Positions 1 to 10,816 of a stretch of DNA of 64,000 nucleotides are shown piece by piece. The translations under genes and the position numbers were made by a program. Source of the DNA: Tillus elongatus. Its lineage: Eukaryota; Arthropoda; Insecta; Coleoptera; Cleridae. Location: contig OZ023267.1 of the NCBI GenBank assembly GCA_964006375.1, positions 81,076,182-81,140,181 on the forward strand, written 5' to 3'. Within the stretch, counting starts at the first letter, position 1. Each line of letters starts with the position of its first letter. Below the pieces are notes generated by a model. The model worked only from the letters and a program-made list of their open reading frames with translations, searched no databases and was not told the origin of the DNA.

Positions 1-1240
1 CACTTTACACTTTACACTTTACACTTTACACTTTACACTTTACACTTTACACTTTACACTTTACACTTTACACTTTACACTTTACACTTTACACTTTACA
101 CTTTACACTTTACACTTTACACTTTACACTTTACACTTTACACTTTACACTTTACACTTTACACTTTACACTTTACACTTTACACTTTACACTTTACACT
201 TTACACTTTACACTTTACACTTTACACTTTACACTTTACACTTTACACTTTACACTTTACACTTTACACTTTACACTTTACACTTTACACTTTACACTTT
301 ACACTTTACACTTTACACTTCACACTTCACACTTCACACTTCACACTTCACACTTCACACTTCACACTTCACACTTCACACTTCACACTTCACACTTCAC
401 ACTTCACACTTCACACTTCACACTTCACACTTCACACTTCACACTTCACACTTCACACTTCACACTTCACACTTCACACTTTACACTTTACACTTTACAC
501 TTTACACTTTACACTTTACACTTTACACTTTACACTTTACACTTTACACTCTACACTCTACACTCTACACTCTACACTCTACACTCTACACTCTACACTC
601 TACACTCTACACTCTACACTCTACACTCTACACTCTACACTCTACACTCTACACTTTACACTTTACACTTTACACTTTACACTTTACACTTTACACTTTA
701 CACTTTACACTTTACACTTTACACTTTACACTTTACACTTTACACTTCACACTTCACACTTCACACTTCACACTTTACACTTTACACTTTACACTTTACA
801 CTTTACACTTTACACTTTACACTTTACACTTTACACTTTACACTTTACACTTTAAACTCTACACTTTACACTTTACACTTTACACTTCACACTTCACACT
901 TCACACTTCACACTTCACACTTCACACTTCACACTTTACACTTTACACTTTACACTTTACACTTTACACTTTACACTTTACACTTTACACTTTACACTTT
1001 ACACTTTACACTTTACACTTTACACTTTACACTTCACACTTTACACTTTACACTTTACACTTTACACTTTACACTTTACACTCTACACTCTACACTCTAC
1101 ACTTTACACTTTACACTTTACACTTTATACCTTATACTCCACACTCCACACTCCACACTCCACACTCCACACTCCACACTCCACACTCCACACTCCACAC
1201 TCCATACTCCATACTCCATACTTCATACTTCATACTTTAT
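1..1240. repeat. 7-bp satellite (CACTTTA)n with block variants
   Basis: About 175 uninterrupted copies of the heptamer CACTTTA and single-base variants. The variants lie in homogeneous blocks: CACTTTA about 1-319, CACTTCA about 320-478, CACTTTA about 479-548, CACTCTA about 549-653, then shorter alternating blocks, CACTCCA about 1137-1200, and degenerate ATACTCC/ATACTTC units to about 1230. All variation sits at positions 5 and 6 of the unit (C/T). Block structure of this kind is expected from slippage or unequal exchange that spreads local variants. The array runs off the left window edge. It is not the usual insect telomere repeat TTAGG. Confidence 0.97.
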
Positions 1241-1245
1241 ACTTT

Positions 1246-4200
1246 TTTTGAATATTAAATTTATGGTACTTTAGATTTATAAATAACCAGCGGTGCAAAT
1301 CGAAAATTTTCGGTTTTTGACAATTCCTTAAACGACAGTTGCAGGAAGTTGGTTTTCTTCGCGGCATATTAAAGAGCACAAGTAGACTTTGCTTTAAGCG
1401 TTCCTTCCATCTTGATAGTAAGCAAGATCTCCATTTTGAGGCTCGAATTTAAATCACCCTGTATTTTCGTTCAATTTGTCAATATCTTTTAAAAATTAGA
1501 TTGATCAATTTATATTTTTAGTTAATTTTATAAACCCTGCAGTCTGTAAAATCAGCTTTTTCCTTCTTACGTATAGTAAAAGAAGATAATCGATTTACCT
1601 AACGTTTAACAATGTGTTTTCATTTTTGACAGGCTCACCGGAAGGTATGTAAGATAATTTTCCACATATTTTTTTCTCTTTTATACTTTATACACCTTTA
1701 AAGCTTATGTAGAAGTTTTACGTCACACCGCAATACCAAACACATATAGTGTTCAAAGGGCCAATTCCTAATGATGGCTTGAACATATTCTAGCTAAAGC
1801 TTTATAGATCAGTATGCGATAAGCTAACATGTAGTGGCATTCCTGATCAACACATTCCCAATTAAAATTTACAGGCACACGAGCGGCTGTTAGGCTCGAT
1901 TAACTGTTGACTGTATTAGTGGGGGCAGTGTTGAAAATTGGGGTTTATGTCGAAAGTCGATCATTGATTTACCATAAGAAGTAAAAGATTTATTAAACCT
2001 TAAAGAGTGAATTTTCCATAAATTCATATTAAGGCCGTTTTGTGTGAACAGTGAATATTCTTACCAAATTAGCTTGCCAAGTTTGGCAGTTTTAGTATTT
2101 GTGAATACATTGATGGGTAACTAAAACAATAAAGAATTTAATTATTATTCAGGGTGAAAAGCAATAATATGCTGAATTTAAATATTTAAAGCGGTTGCGG
2201 TTTTGAATATTACATTTTTGGTACTAAATAAACAGTTGTGTCAACAACAGATGCAATTATAAAATGTATTTAAACAATTTGGTATAAACTATTTATTTAT
2301 ATAATTTCCTCACTATAAAGAGGTAAATTAATTAATTGCTCTTAGTAAATATTTTAATAGTCTCCACTGTGTTTTTCTAGAGTCACCCGAACGGTTAAAA
2401 CTTTACAAAATGCTAATGGAAATTGATTACTTTTAAATAGTCTAAATTCCTACATAGGGTTTCTTAAAGTTTGGGGCATCGCACTACCACATATTCGCAA
2501 GACAAAATATAATAAATTGAAATTATGGACCTGCATCCAAAAATACGGCACTTTTGTGACATAGACTATCAAAGAAAACTACCCAAAATAGTTTTTTGAA
2601 ATAACTTTATTTTTAAATTTTGTGAAAATAGTGCTGTTAGAAATGCTAAGAAATACTTTCAATTTGAAAGTTAGCTACAAGAGTGCAGGATGTTCAATGC
2701 ACAGTGTTGCATATTGCACTTAGTTTCTTATACGAGCACCTGTAAATATCTTACTGCTCTATTTTAATACCTACCATGACTTATTATACATATTTTTATG
2801 CATATAAAATTTTAATATATCATGTAGAATTTTAATAAAACAACATATCTTTAAATGTTGCACTTGTTTGAAAACCGCTTACAAAGGCCTTGTTTTATGT
2901 GAAATCTAGTGATAGGCACTTAGATATACATATAAAATACCTTCTGGGATCCGTTTACAAGCAAAGTTAGGTGCAATGTTCTAGAATACTCTTTTTATTT
3001 TGATTTAAGTGTGTCAACAACTGAGATCTATGACATACATTTAAATACTATTCAAGAAACTAGACAATTAAAAAACCTAAGTAAACAGTTTACATAAATA
3101 ATAGTTAAGTTTAAACATTTCGACCAGTTTTTTCACCAAAATGTTCCATTCGCTGTTGAATAAGGGACATATTAAAAGAAAGTGAAAACCTGAAAGTGAT
3201 ATGTTGTACTAAAAAAGTGACGAGCAAAACATAAAATTGTCTACCAAGAAAATGAAGATCATGAACAAGCGACTGGTTTCTTTATTACGAATCTACAGGT
3301 ATAAATCTAACTGAATGCTAAAAAATTAAACACATGATTCTATAGCTTCTTTTATGACTATAATATGCTATGAATATATATGCGTTATTTTTGAGATACG
3401 TGGTGTTAAAGATGTTATTGTTTTAGGGCTCTTTAATTTAGTTCTCTCATAGTTTTCGAGAGCATGGAATAAAACTTGCCAGATATACCACATTTCATAT
3501 TGCCGACAAACTGGCTTCACTCAAATTTAAAGCCCTCTACATGGTGTTACCGGTTTCTAAGTCATAACCTCTTTAACCCCCCTAGTTTTGTTGTTCGGCG
3601 ACACTCATCTGTTTAATGGGAATCTTGCTTCTTTATAATGACTGTTAAACCTTATACAAGTGGAGAAAACGTTAGGAGACCTAAATTGTTTGAAAATGTA
3701 TGGCCGTTAATAATATTTTTCTTAAAATGGTAAGTGCCATCGCAAAACAAAAATTAGGTGGGTTAAAAGGGGCATGAGTGTAACACCAAATGTAGTATAC
3801 GTGGCAAGTTTCATTCAATTGCCTTGAGACGTCTCTGATAAATAAATTTAAAAGTAACAAAAAAATAACATTTTAACACTTCCGTATCTGAAAAATAACG
3901 CAACTTAGGACAACACATATTTATAGGAGATTTTAGTTATAAAATGAGCCAAATAATTACATGTTACATTTTTAACGACCAGCTAAATTACATCCTCTAT
4001 AATAATAAAGTTTTTAAACTTTGTAAAACCGATTATATTTAAAAAATAGTAGGACGGCACGATTTTATATAATTTAAGTCGAATTGTAGCTTGGCGAATT
4101 TATATAAAAACCTCGTAGGATGATTACGATTGTAAAGCCTTTAAAAATTTTTTATCGAAGGCGAACCAGAGTCCCTATAACGCATATCAATCTTTTTGAA

Positions 4201-4745
4201 TTTTTATTTGTTGAATATATGTTGCTTATGGATTTTTACAGAAATCTTTCAGGTTTTCTTTAGATCTTCAAATATTAGCTATTTTAATAACACTTGATGT
4301 ACAAATGACTAAAAAATATGATATTTGCAAAAATGTCGTAGGAGACAAACAAAAATGATAACAAAAATGTTAGGATCACAAACAGAATTTACACATTTTT
4401 ATAGAAAAAATGTCGTTGCTTCTAGCTTAGCGATCAAAAAGGACCAAAAAATGTAAAGTGAATTTAACACTTCCAGAAGTGTTTATTTAAATTTGAACTT
4501 AGACCATATTTAATGTATATGCCATTTAAACTATATTTATTTTAATATGAACTTTTGGTAAAATGTGCCTTTTTGTCATGAACTTTTGGCAGATTCTATG
4601 ACAACATAGAAACAGTCATGCTTATAATTTTCTATTCCTTTTTAAAAAATATTTGAATGTCTAGACCTAATTAAAATATATAACGTAGTTTTTAATAGTT
4701 CATATGGAATTTGCTAAAAGGTACAAGCTCACAGAGGAACCCACA
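1246..4745. other. AT-rich DNA, no gene recognised
   Basis: No reading frame of note and no recognised repeat family. The only coding-like signal is the candidate microexon at 1633-1644. A second pyrimidine tract plus AG followed by a short look-alike occurs near 2371-2393, but its length (13 or 11 nt) does not fit the reading phase. If the microexon is real this stretch is eag intron. Confidence 0.6.
1633..1644 (+). CDS. eag: Candidate 12-nt eag microexon
   Basis: Twelve bases (GCTCACCGGAAG) sit between a strong acceptor (a T-rich tract ending in GACAG at 1632) and a strong donor (GTATGTAAG from 1645). The exon ends with a single G that would pair with the AA opening the exon at 37160 to give GAA. 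This would read Ser-Pro-Glu-Glu followed by the Thr-Pro-Leu-Trp of the PAS region. Twelve is a multiple of three, so inclusion or skipping keeps the frame. From family knowledge, insect eag proteins differ in length at exactly this place just before TPLW. Against it: 12 nt is too short to be statistically convincing, the distance to the next exon is 35.5 kb, and similar CAG/GTGAG strings occur near 20755 and 42697 in a dispersed repeat. Confidence 0.4.
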
Positions 4746-4815
4746 TCACCATCGTAAATACAAACCAGGAAGTCTTATGGGTAATGAAAAGGTTACCTTG
4801 TACTGGGACCGCACT

Positions 4816-4994
4816 GACTTTCTTTATGGACATTTCAATCCCGAACATTGGTCTTAAGTACGCAGAGAAAAAAACTAAATACTCTGCCTTGGCAATTAAC
4901 ATAAAGAAGATCTGAAAGCCTAAGCGAAAAGTAGAGTGACTTGACTTCAATCCGTCACCATACAAATTTTCGGAGAAAATCGGAAAACCACCAC

Positions 4995-5089
<95 letters not shown>

Positions 5090-5120
5090 GTATTAACCAA
5101 TATTCTAATAATTACTATTA
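4816..5120 (+). mobile_element. About 305-bp insertion with (AAT)n tail inside copy A
   Basis: Compared with copy B, the retrotransposon sequence breaks after GCACTGAC (about 4816) and resumes at GACCAACGAG (about 5121). The inserted segment has a unique part to about 4993, then a pure (AAT)n tract at 4994-5089 and a short AT-rich end. A unique body followed by a simple-repeat tail suggests a 5'-truncated retroposed fragment in + orientation. I could not identify its family or a clear target duplication. The long isoleucine run predicted on the - strand is only the triplet repeat read in one frame. Confidence 0.55.
4994..5089. repeat. (AAT)n microsatellite
   Basis: About 32 perfect AAT units, probably the expanded tail of the insertion at 4816-5120. 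Confidence 0.97.
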
Positions 5121-5639
5121 GACCAACGAGTTGCCCACAGCAGGCCAGATGTAATAATAGTGGATAATTACGGAAAGCAAGTGACGCTGATTAATACGGC
5201 CATTCCGAGTACCAATAATGTAGAGATAAAATACAACAACACGATCATTAAAGATAGGGACCACGAGATGAAAGTAAAGATACAGTGGAGGGCAGATAGT
5301 GTCCTAGTGATCCCGATAGTTAGGTCGTCAACTGGCGTGGTTCCTAAGAATGTTCGAGAGAACATTAAGAGACTGGGCCTTGGAGAGCACCTTCATGAAG
5401 TTATGCAGAAAGCAGTAGTACTTGCAACTGTCTACATCGCGAGAAGATTTCTGGAAAATAAGCTTGTGCCGTGTTGTCTTTTGGGGCCCGATAACTCGGA
5501 AGGGGCTCCATCTGAGCTTAGTCCCTTTCGCATCTGAGAGACTTGGAATGAGTGAATGCTCCCCTTTAAGGTAGTCTGAAAGCCCATTCAGGCAAAGACA
5601 TTATTATTATCTTGGATGCATAAGCCTCTCTTTTGACGA

Positions 5640-6475
5640 CATCTGAATGAGACCTCCCAGGCACATGTCGACAAATCGGCGTCAAACTACTGGTTAGTGT
5701 CCAGACAGATGTTTCCAGAGATAGAGCGGTTTTTGCTGGCCATACAAGACCCGGTCATTCCAACAAGAAACTAGTTCAAGTATATAGTTGGAGATAATTT
5801 AGTACAAGATGACAAATGCAGATTTGGGTGTCGGTCATCAGAGACATCCCGCACATCACGGGTGGATATCAAGCGTTTGCTGCAGCAGAGTACAAAGAGA
5901 GGCATGACGCAGCTGCGATAATAATTGATCAAGAACTGCAAATGGGACTTTTAAATCTTAGTAAGTTGCCATATTATAAATACACTCCTGAGCCTGTTCT
6001 AGAGAACTCAGGATACAGGTTGTACTGGGATCGGACCATGCTCACAGACCAACTAGTTGCCCACAACAGGCCAGATATAACAATAGTGCATAAATGCTGC
6101 AAAGAAGTGAGGCTGATTGATGTTGCCATTCCAAATATTAATAATCTAAAAATAACTTACAACGAAAATATCATTAAGTACAGAGACAACTGGTGTGGTT
6201 TCTAATAATCTTCCAGAGAACATTGAAATATTCGGCCTTGGAGAGCACCTTTATACGGTTATGCAGAAATCCGCAATACTTGCAACTGCCCACACTGTGT
6301 GAGATTTCTGGGAAATGAGGACGTGTCACGTTGTCGTTCAGTGGCCGAAAGCTTGAAAAGAGCTACATTTTAGCCCAATCCCTTTGGTATCTGAGACGCC
6401 TGGGACGAGTGAATGTTTCCCGTTGAGAGACTTCAGGATAAAGTCATAATAACAATAAAAATAATAACAAAACTA
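5640..6475 (+). pseudogene. Non-LTR retrotransposon 3' end, copy B
   Basis: The same family as copy A and more complete at its 5' side. Reading across frameshifts gives a DKCR-like cysteine segment (about 5810), then EYKERHD, YYKYTPEPVLEN, LYWDRT and HNRPD followed by LIDVAIP. These are the zinc-binding and restriction-enzyme-like endonuclease regions that follow the reverse transcriptase in this class of elements. The frame at 5816-6205 is open; after it a frameshift or deletion removes about 20 residues present in copy A before the VVSNNLPENI tail. The 3' end is AT-rich (TAATAACAATAAAAATAATAAC near 6447-6470). Dead copy. Confidence 0.75.
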
Positions 6476-6659
6476 TAGTACCTATAACATAATTTGGTGT
6501 CATAGAGTGGACCGACACAGAGCCATCGTCAGGGTAAGTTTGAAAAAATCCTACTTATCGACCATGCAGTACTACTGATAAGTTTAGTTTACGAAGGAAC
6601 AAGGGAGGACGAGGCATACTACATGTTCGCAACAGACACTATACCCAGGTATATAACAT

Positions 6660-7260
6660 AAGGAAATGTTGGCCGGAGAAGCAACGACCAGCAATATACA
6701 AATGACTATTGTAGAAGTGTGTAAAACAGGTACGTCGCTGCACTCACCAGATACAAACTATGACCCTCCAAGCAAGATCTCCACAATAAAACAGATTAAC
6801 AACCAATGCAGAAGAAAATCTACCTCTGGTCGTTATCCAAAGAACTTAGAAGAGGAGAATATTAACATCCACGGTTCTCAAGAATCGAAAACATTTTCTA
6901 AATAAACGAATAGAAACAGCAAATTTCTGAATATATGAAGAAGAGACCATTGATTGATGTAGTAGAAGAACGTTCTATGCTGGCTTCTTATATGTATCTA
7001 GGATCTTATGACCACGTGGCCAAACATATAAGACGTCATAACGCAAGTATGACCCGATACATGTTTACAAGAACGATTCAGATAAGATATACTGGAATTG
7101 GAAAATCGTTTTATAACTGGCCAATAAACAATAACATTCCTGTACATTGTGAGTCCCAAAACTCCCTTTGTAAATGACGTTGAAGTTTTCTTGAGCCCAA
7201 AGACAAAAAGAACATATGCTACAAGGATCAACAGATACATACCTCTGGCAGACAAAATTA
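6660..7260 (+). pseudogene. Possible coding remnant, not identified
   Basis: Two successive + strand frames (6666-6905, 79 codons; 6935-7177, 80 codons) lie just downstream of the retrotransposon copies and are less AT-rich than their surroundings. The second contains HVAKHIRRHN and YNWPINNN, vaguely like the region before the RPD motif in retrotransposons with a restriction-like endonuclease. The likeness is too weak to name a family. It could be a third, more diverged copy, or chance. Confidence 0.25.
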
Positions 7261-7261
7261 G

Positions 7262-8099
7262 ATTAATGTGTGTACTGTTCCTAGATTATTTGTTAAATAA
7301 TCAAATTGAATGAAATACAGGTAAGTGGAGATCTGATAGACATCAAAGGAGTAGAGTAAAACGGTTTTGCTCTTAAAAGTCTGTTTTTGAGCCAAAAAAT
7401 TATGAAGTTAGTTAAACTCACTCATTAATATTTAATAACAGTGTACACTCTAATATTTACAATACTTTTACACACACAAAAAACATACATTTGGTTTCTT
7501 GTTCTGGTCACACGTTAGTAAAGGAATATGGAATTATATGGGCGTGATTTACATACGCGTGAAAATCGACCCGCTCCTTTCATTTCAAGCAGTGCTCAGT
7601 GCGTTCAGTTCAATACTCATATTTGTTACCTTGTCTATGAAAACTCCATCATTTTCTCTGACGTCACCATCATTTTCTCTGACCTCAATCAAAAAAAACC
7701 TTGACCCAGATTGAAATGCATTCAATAAAATAATAAAATGTACATCAGTTGTTGCAATTGTGCTTTGTTCAATAACACTATATGTCATTTGATATGTGAT
7801 CTAAAATCTTATTAAATCAATGCTTTTAAGCGGTAAGAATTACCAATCTGAAAGTGTAAGAAATAAGGAAAATATGTCCTTAATGACATTAATTTCTGTT
7901 AAACGTGGAGAAATACAAATTTGTATATGCTTTATATAACTAGCGTAATGTAAAATTAAAGTTAGACTGTTCAATTTTATTCATCACTGGGAGATAATTG
8001 TACAGTGCGTTTTAAAATTAGGAATACATTCATTTTCTATGTTACTAGTATCTTTCTTTAAGCCAGATATGCCATGGCTTTTTCTACTTGTAGTTAACC
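7262..8099. other. AT-rich DNA, no gene recognised
   Basis: No convincing reading frame. A small tandem duplication (CATCATTTTCTCTGAC, twice, about 7648-7682) is the only local structure seen. Confidence 0.6.
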
Positions 8100-8298
<199 letters not shown>

Positions 8299-8387
8299 TA
8301 AGATGGAACACCTCCACACTATACAGCCCCGGCTGGACAAACTTAGACCGTCTGTTTTCCAACAATTCGATTGAAAGAAGAGGCGCG

Positions 8388-8722
8388 GAGTCTCGGTGGT
8401 CCAGGTGTATGGACGTGTGCCTCTGAACCGAAGATTGGTGGGTTCGATTCCCAGGGTTTCCCTTTCACCTTTTTAGTACAAACTGTGATAAGTTAACATC
8501 AACCAAGGCTCAGGGATTGTATTTGAGCAAGTTGAATGTCTGCATATTCTGCCCTTCGGAGGGAGCGTAAAGCCGTTGGTTCCGTGTCCATGCGATGTTG
8601 AGCATGTTAAAGATCCCTACCCCCTTTACAGAATTGTAGAGTTTGGCAAAATTTTCAGTATAGTAAGGTGAAACTACTACCTGGCCATAGTCGCGGAAGT
8701 AGGCCGACGTTAAATAAAAAAA
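8388..8722 (+). mobile_element. tRNA-headed SINE, copy 1
   Basis: A retroposed short element transcribed by RNA polymerase III. The first 75 bp have tRNA-like internal promoter boxes: CGGTGGTCCAGGTG near 8394 (box A) and GGTTCGATTCCC near 8441 (box B). A body of about 250 bp follows, then a tail GACGTTAAATAAAAAAAG. The body matches the copies at 26649-27004 and 48665-49019 along its length. Box A is damaged by an extra base compared with TGGTTCAGTGGTAAG in other copies. The parent tRNA was not identified and the head is too changed to be a working tRNA gene. Confidence 0.85.
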
Positions 8723-9802
8723 GTGGAGCTACAGAGTGGCTTCTAGTATTATCCCTATGATGTTTTTCTTATGAATATATCTAAAACCTCCCGTTTATAA
8801 GAACAAGCCAAACAGTTCAAAGTCAGGGACAATGTGCTACGATTATTTGTCGATCGATTTGGATATCGTCAGAAAAAAATATGTAGCTTATTTCGAGCAT
8901 ATGATTTTGTATTTTTTAAATACACTTACCAAACTTAATTGCGATCAAACTTGTTCCTCAAGTTTTGCAAGTTGTCAATTTTTTTAGCTTTATTGAGCAA
9001 TGTTCGAAACTTTTTATACTGCTGAATAGAAAATGCATCTTCCTTTAGAAAGAAATACAACGACTACACATTCTAATGTAAATTTTTTAAAGTAGTTACG
9101 TGAGTAATTGGATCTTTCTTTAAGGAGGTGACAAAAAAAATCTGTAGACGCATTTCAACATTACTTGTGAAAATTACAAATAAAAAAATAAACGAAGTTA
9201 TTCTTTACTTTTTGAATGCACTGTGTATAAAAATTATTTAATCACCAAATAAGCACAATAAAAAAATTATTTTAAAGGAGTGGTCAGGTAGCTAAGGAGC
9301 TAACAGGTCCAATGTGGAGCGAACTCACATTTTTCTTCCTTATATAACAATAAAAGGTATGCCCGGTTAAGATATATGAAATGTACATTAAATTTTGAAT
9401 TCACTTATAATAATATGGTTACTTGGGGTACAAAAACAAGAAAGAAACATCTGTTTTACCGCATCCCATTTCCCACAGACCTACACTCAAAGAAGAGGTC
9501 CAAGGGGTTTTATTAATTTTATTTCGTTCTAGTTGCTGAAAAATTCTGAAAAAAATCGTGCAGCTAGAGCCCTGTTCCATATCTATAGTATTTTTTGAAC
9601 GCCATTTAGGATAAAAATTTACCCTGAAAATTTCGAAATAAAAAAAATTCTATATTTCACTTTTTTAAGAAGTTGGCGGATTTTTTTTTTGTTATTTTGA
9701 AGAGCTTGTTGAACCCTACCTTTATGCTTTTTTTCCGATTTTTCGTATAAAAAATGGTTATTCGACTTTTTGTCAATTTTTTGCCTTTTGGTTAATTTTC
9801 GC
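8723..9802. other. AT-rich DNA, no gene recognised
   Basis: No open frame of interest. From about 9490 the sequence becomes T-rich and may be the body of the dispersed repeat that ends at 9912. Confidence 0.55.
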
Positions 9803-9908
9803 AGAAAAAATTAACTAATGGGGAGATCCCGAATTTTTAAATTTTGAAAAATTTCTTCAAATGAGCACGAACTAGGACCTCTAGAAGCCATATCCCGGTT
9901 CAGTTTCA

Positions 9909-9911
<3 letters not shown>
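9803..9911. repeat. Dispersed repeat end, copy 2, next to (TA)n
   Basis: Matches 8100-8196 (AAAAAATTAACTAATGGGG ... TTTCTTCAAATGAGCACGAACTA) and then runs on into a (TA)n tract, as in copy 1. Confidence 0.65.

Positions 9912-10001
<90 letters not shown>
9912..10001. repeat. (TA)n tract
   Basis: About 45 perfect TA units immediately after dispersed repeat copy 2. Confidence 0.97.
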
Positions 10002-10003
<2 letters not shown>

Positions 10004-10353
10004 GCCACACAATTGTGTGACAATTTGTTATGTTATTATAGCAACTAAAATGGTTTTTATACGTTATATTTGACTTATTGTATATATTTAGTTTTTAATA
10101 TACTTCTTAAGTTGGATGTATTTATTTTTAGGATCATCCTGTATGTATATTTAGATTATAATTCATTTTAAAGTGAGAATATGTTTAATCTGATTGTGGT
10201 TTGTTTTATATATACATAACAATTTAATTTGACTTTAAGAATAATACTTATAGCTTGCTCTCAATATCTATGCTCAAATATGTAAATTTTGTGTTTGATT
10301 TTGTATAATCACATGTATTGCTGGTGGTATTCTTTGCCACTGTTATAGCTTTA

Positions 10354-10357
<4 letters not shown>
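10002..10357. other. AT-rich spacer between two (TA)n tracts
   Basis: No gene or known repeat seen. Confidence 0.6.

Positions 10358-10448
<91 letters not shown>
10358..10448. repeat. (TA)n tract abutting the Gypsy LTR
   Basis: About 45 TA units ending one base before the outer edge of the LTR at 10450. Confidence 0.97.
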
Positions 10449-10449
<1 letters not shown>

Positions 10450-10450
<1 letters not shown>

Positions 10451-10802
10451 GTGAGTTTATAAAACCCTTTATAGATTGTTGGAATTGCAAAACAAAACTA
10501 AATTGAGTTGCTCTGAAAAGAGAGTTTATTTATTAATCACAATAAATCAATACAATTTACATCAATTGAACATTACTATGTACAAATCTTACCTGAAAAG
10601 AGAAACAACATTTAAAGCTATTATTTCTCCAATTCCTTAACAATTTAAAATTTTTATTAGTCTGATGAATTTAAATCATAATGAAATTACTTCAATAACT
10701 TGTTTACATTTAATGGTGTTATCTACTCTCACAATGTCATGCGCCCTAGTTAATGAGCGGGAGACTCAAACTTAATGAAGTACCATGAGAACTTCATTTA
10801 CA
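10450..10802 (-). repeat. 3' LTR of the Gypsy element (353 bp)
   Basis: Read on the - strand it begins TGTAAATGAAG and ends ACTCACA, giving the TG...CA ends of an LTR. The beginning directly follows a polypurine tract. AATAAATAAA (complement of about 10525-10535) could serve as the poly(A) signal. An 11-bp string TCTCTTTTCAG occurs twice about 80 bp apart and the first copy is followed by GTAAGA, so the interval 10513-10592 looks like a small GT-AG intron on the - strand. Confidence 0.9.
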
Positions 10803-10816
10803 TCTCCCCACACCCA
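10803..10816 (-). other. Polypurine tract of the Gypsy element
   Basis: The - strand reads GGGTGTGGGGAGA directly before the TG of the 3' LTR. This is the usual place and composition of the primer for plus-strand DNA synthesis in LTR elements. Confidence 0.75.

Larger units (their letters stand above)
4750..5610 (+). pseudogene. Non-LTR retrotransposon 3' end, copy A (interrupted)
   Basis: This is the C-terminal part of a retrotransposon polyprotein of the kind that carries a restriction-enzyme-like endonuclease. The stretch before the interruption gives LYWDRT (about 4794-4811). After the interruption, from 5122, it gives RPD then a second acidic residue about 15 residues on, the (R/K)PD...D signature of that nuclease. 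A GVVPKN...LGL...MQKAV...RRFL tail follows, as is common in insect elements. It matches copy B (5640-6475) residue for residue in long stretches and shares its 3' untranslated region, ending near 5610 in ATTATTATT. The frame is open from 5160 to 5537 only. Upstream reverse transcriptase is absent, so this is a 5'-truncated, dead copy. Confidence 0.75.

Noticed and set aside
1..1240. Telomere or CRISPR array
   Set aside because: The heptamer is not the usual insect telomere repeat, and there are no spacers between repeats.
2381..2393. Second alternative eag microexon (AGTCACCCGAACG)
   Set aside because: Its length of 13 (or 11) nt breaks the phase and its donor GTTAAA is weak.
4729..5100. Poly-isoleucine protein on the - strand
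   Set aside because: It is the (AAT)n repeat read on the other strand.
8394..8465. tRNA gene
   Set aside because: Box A and box B are present but the cloverleaf is not intact, and the same head recurs on five SINE copies.
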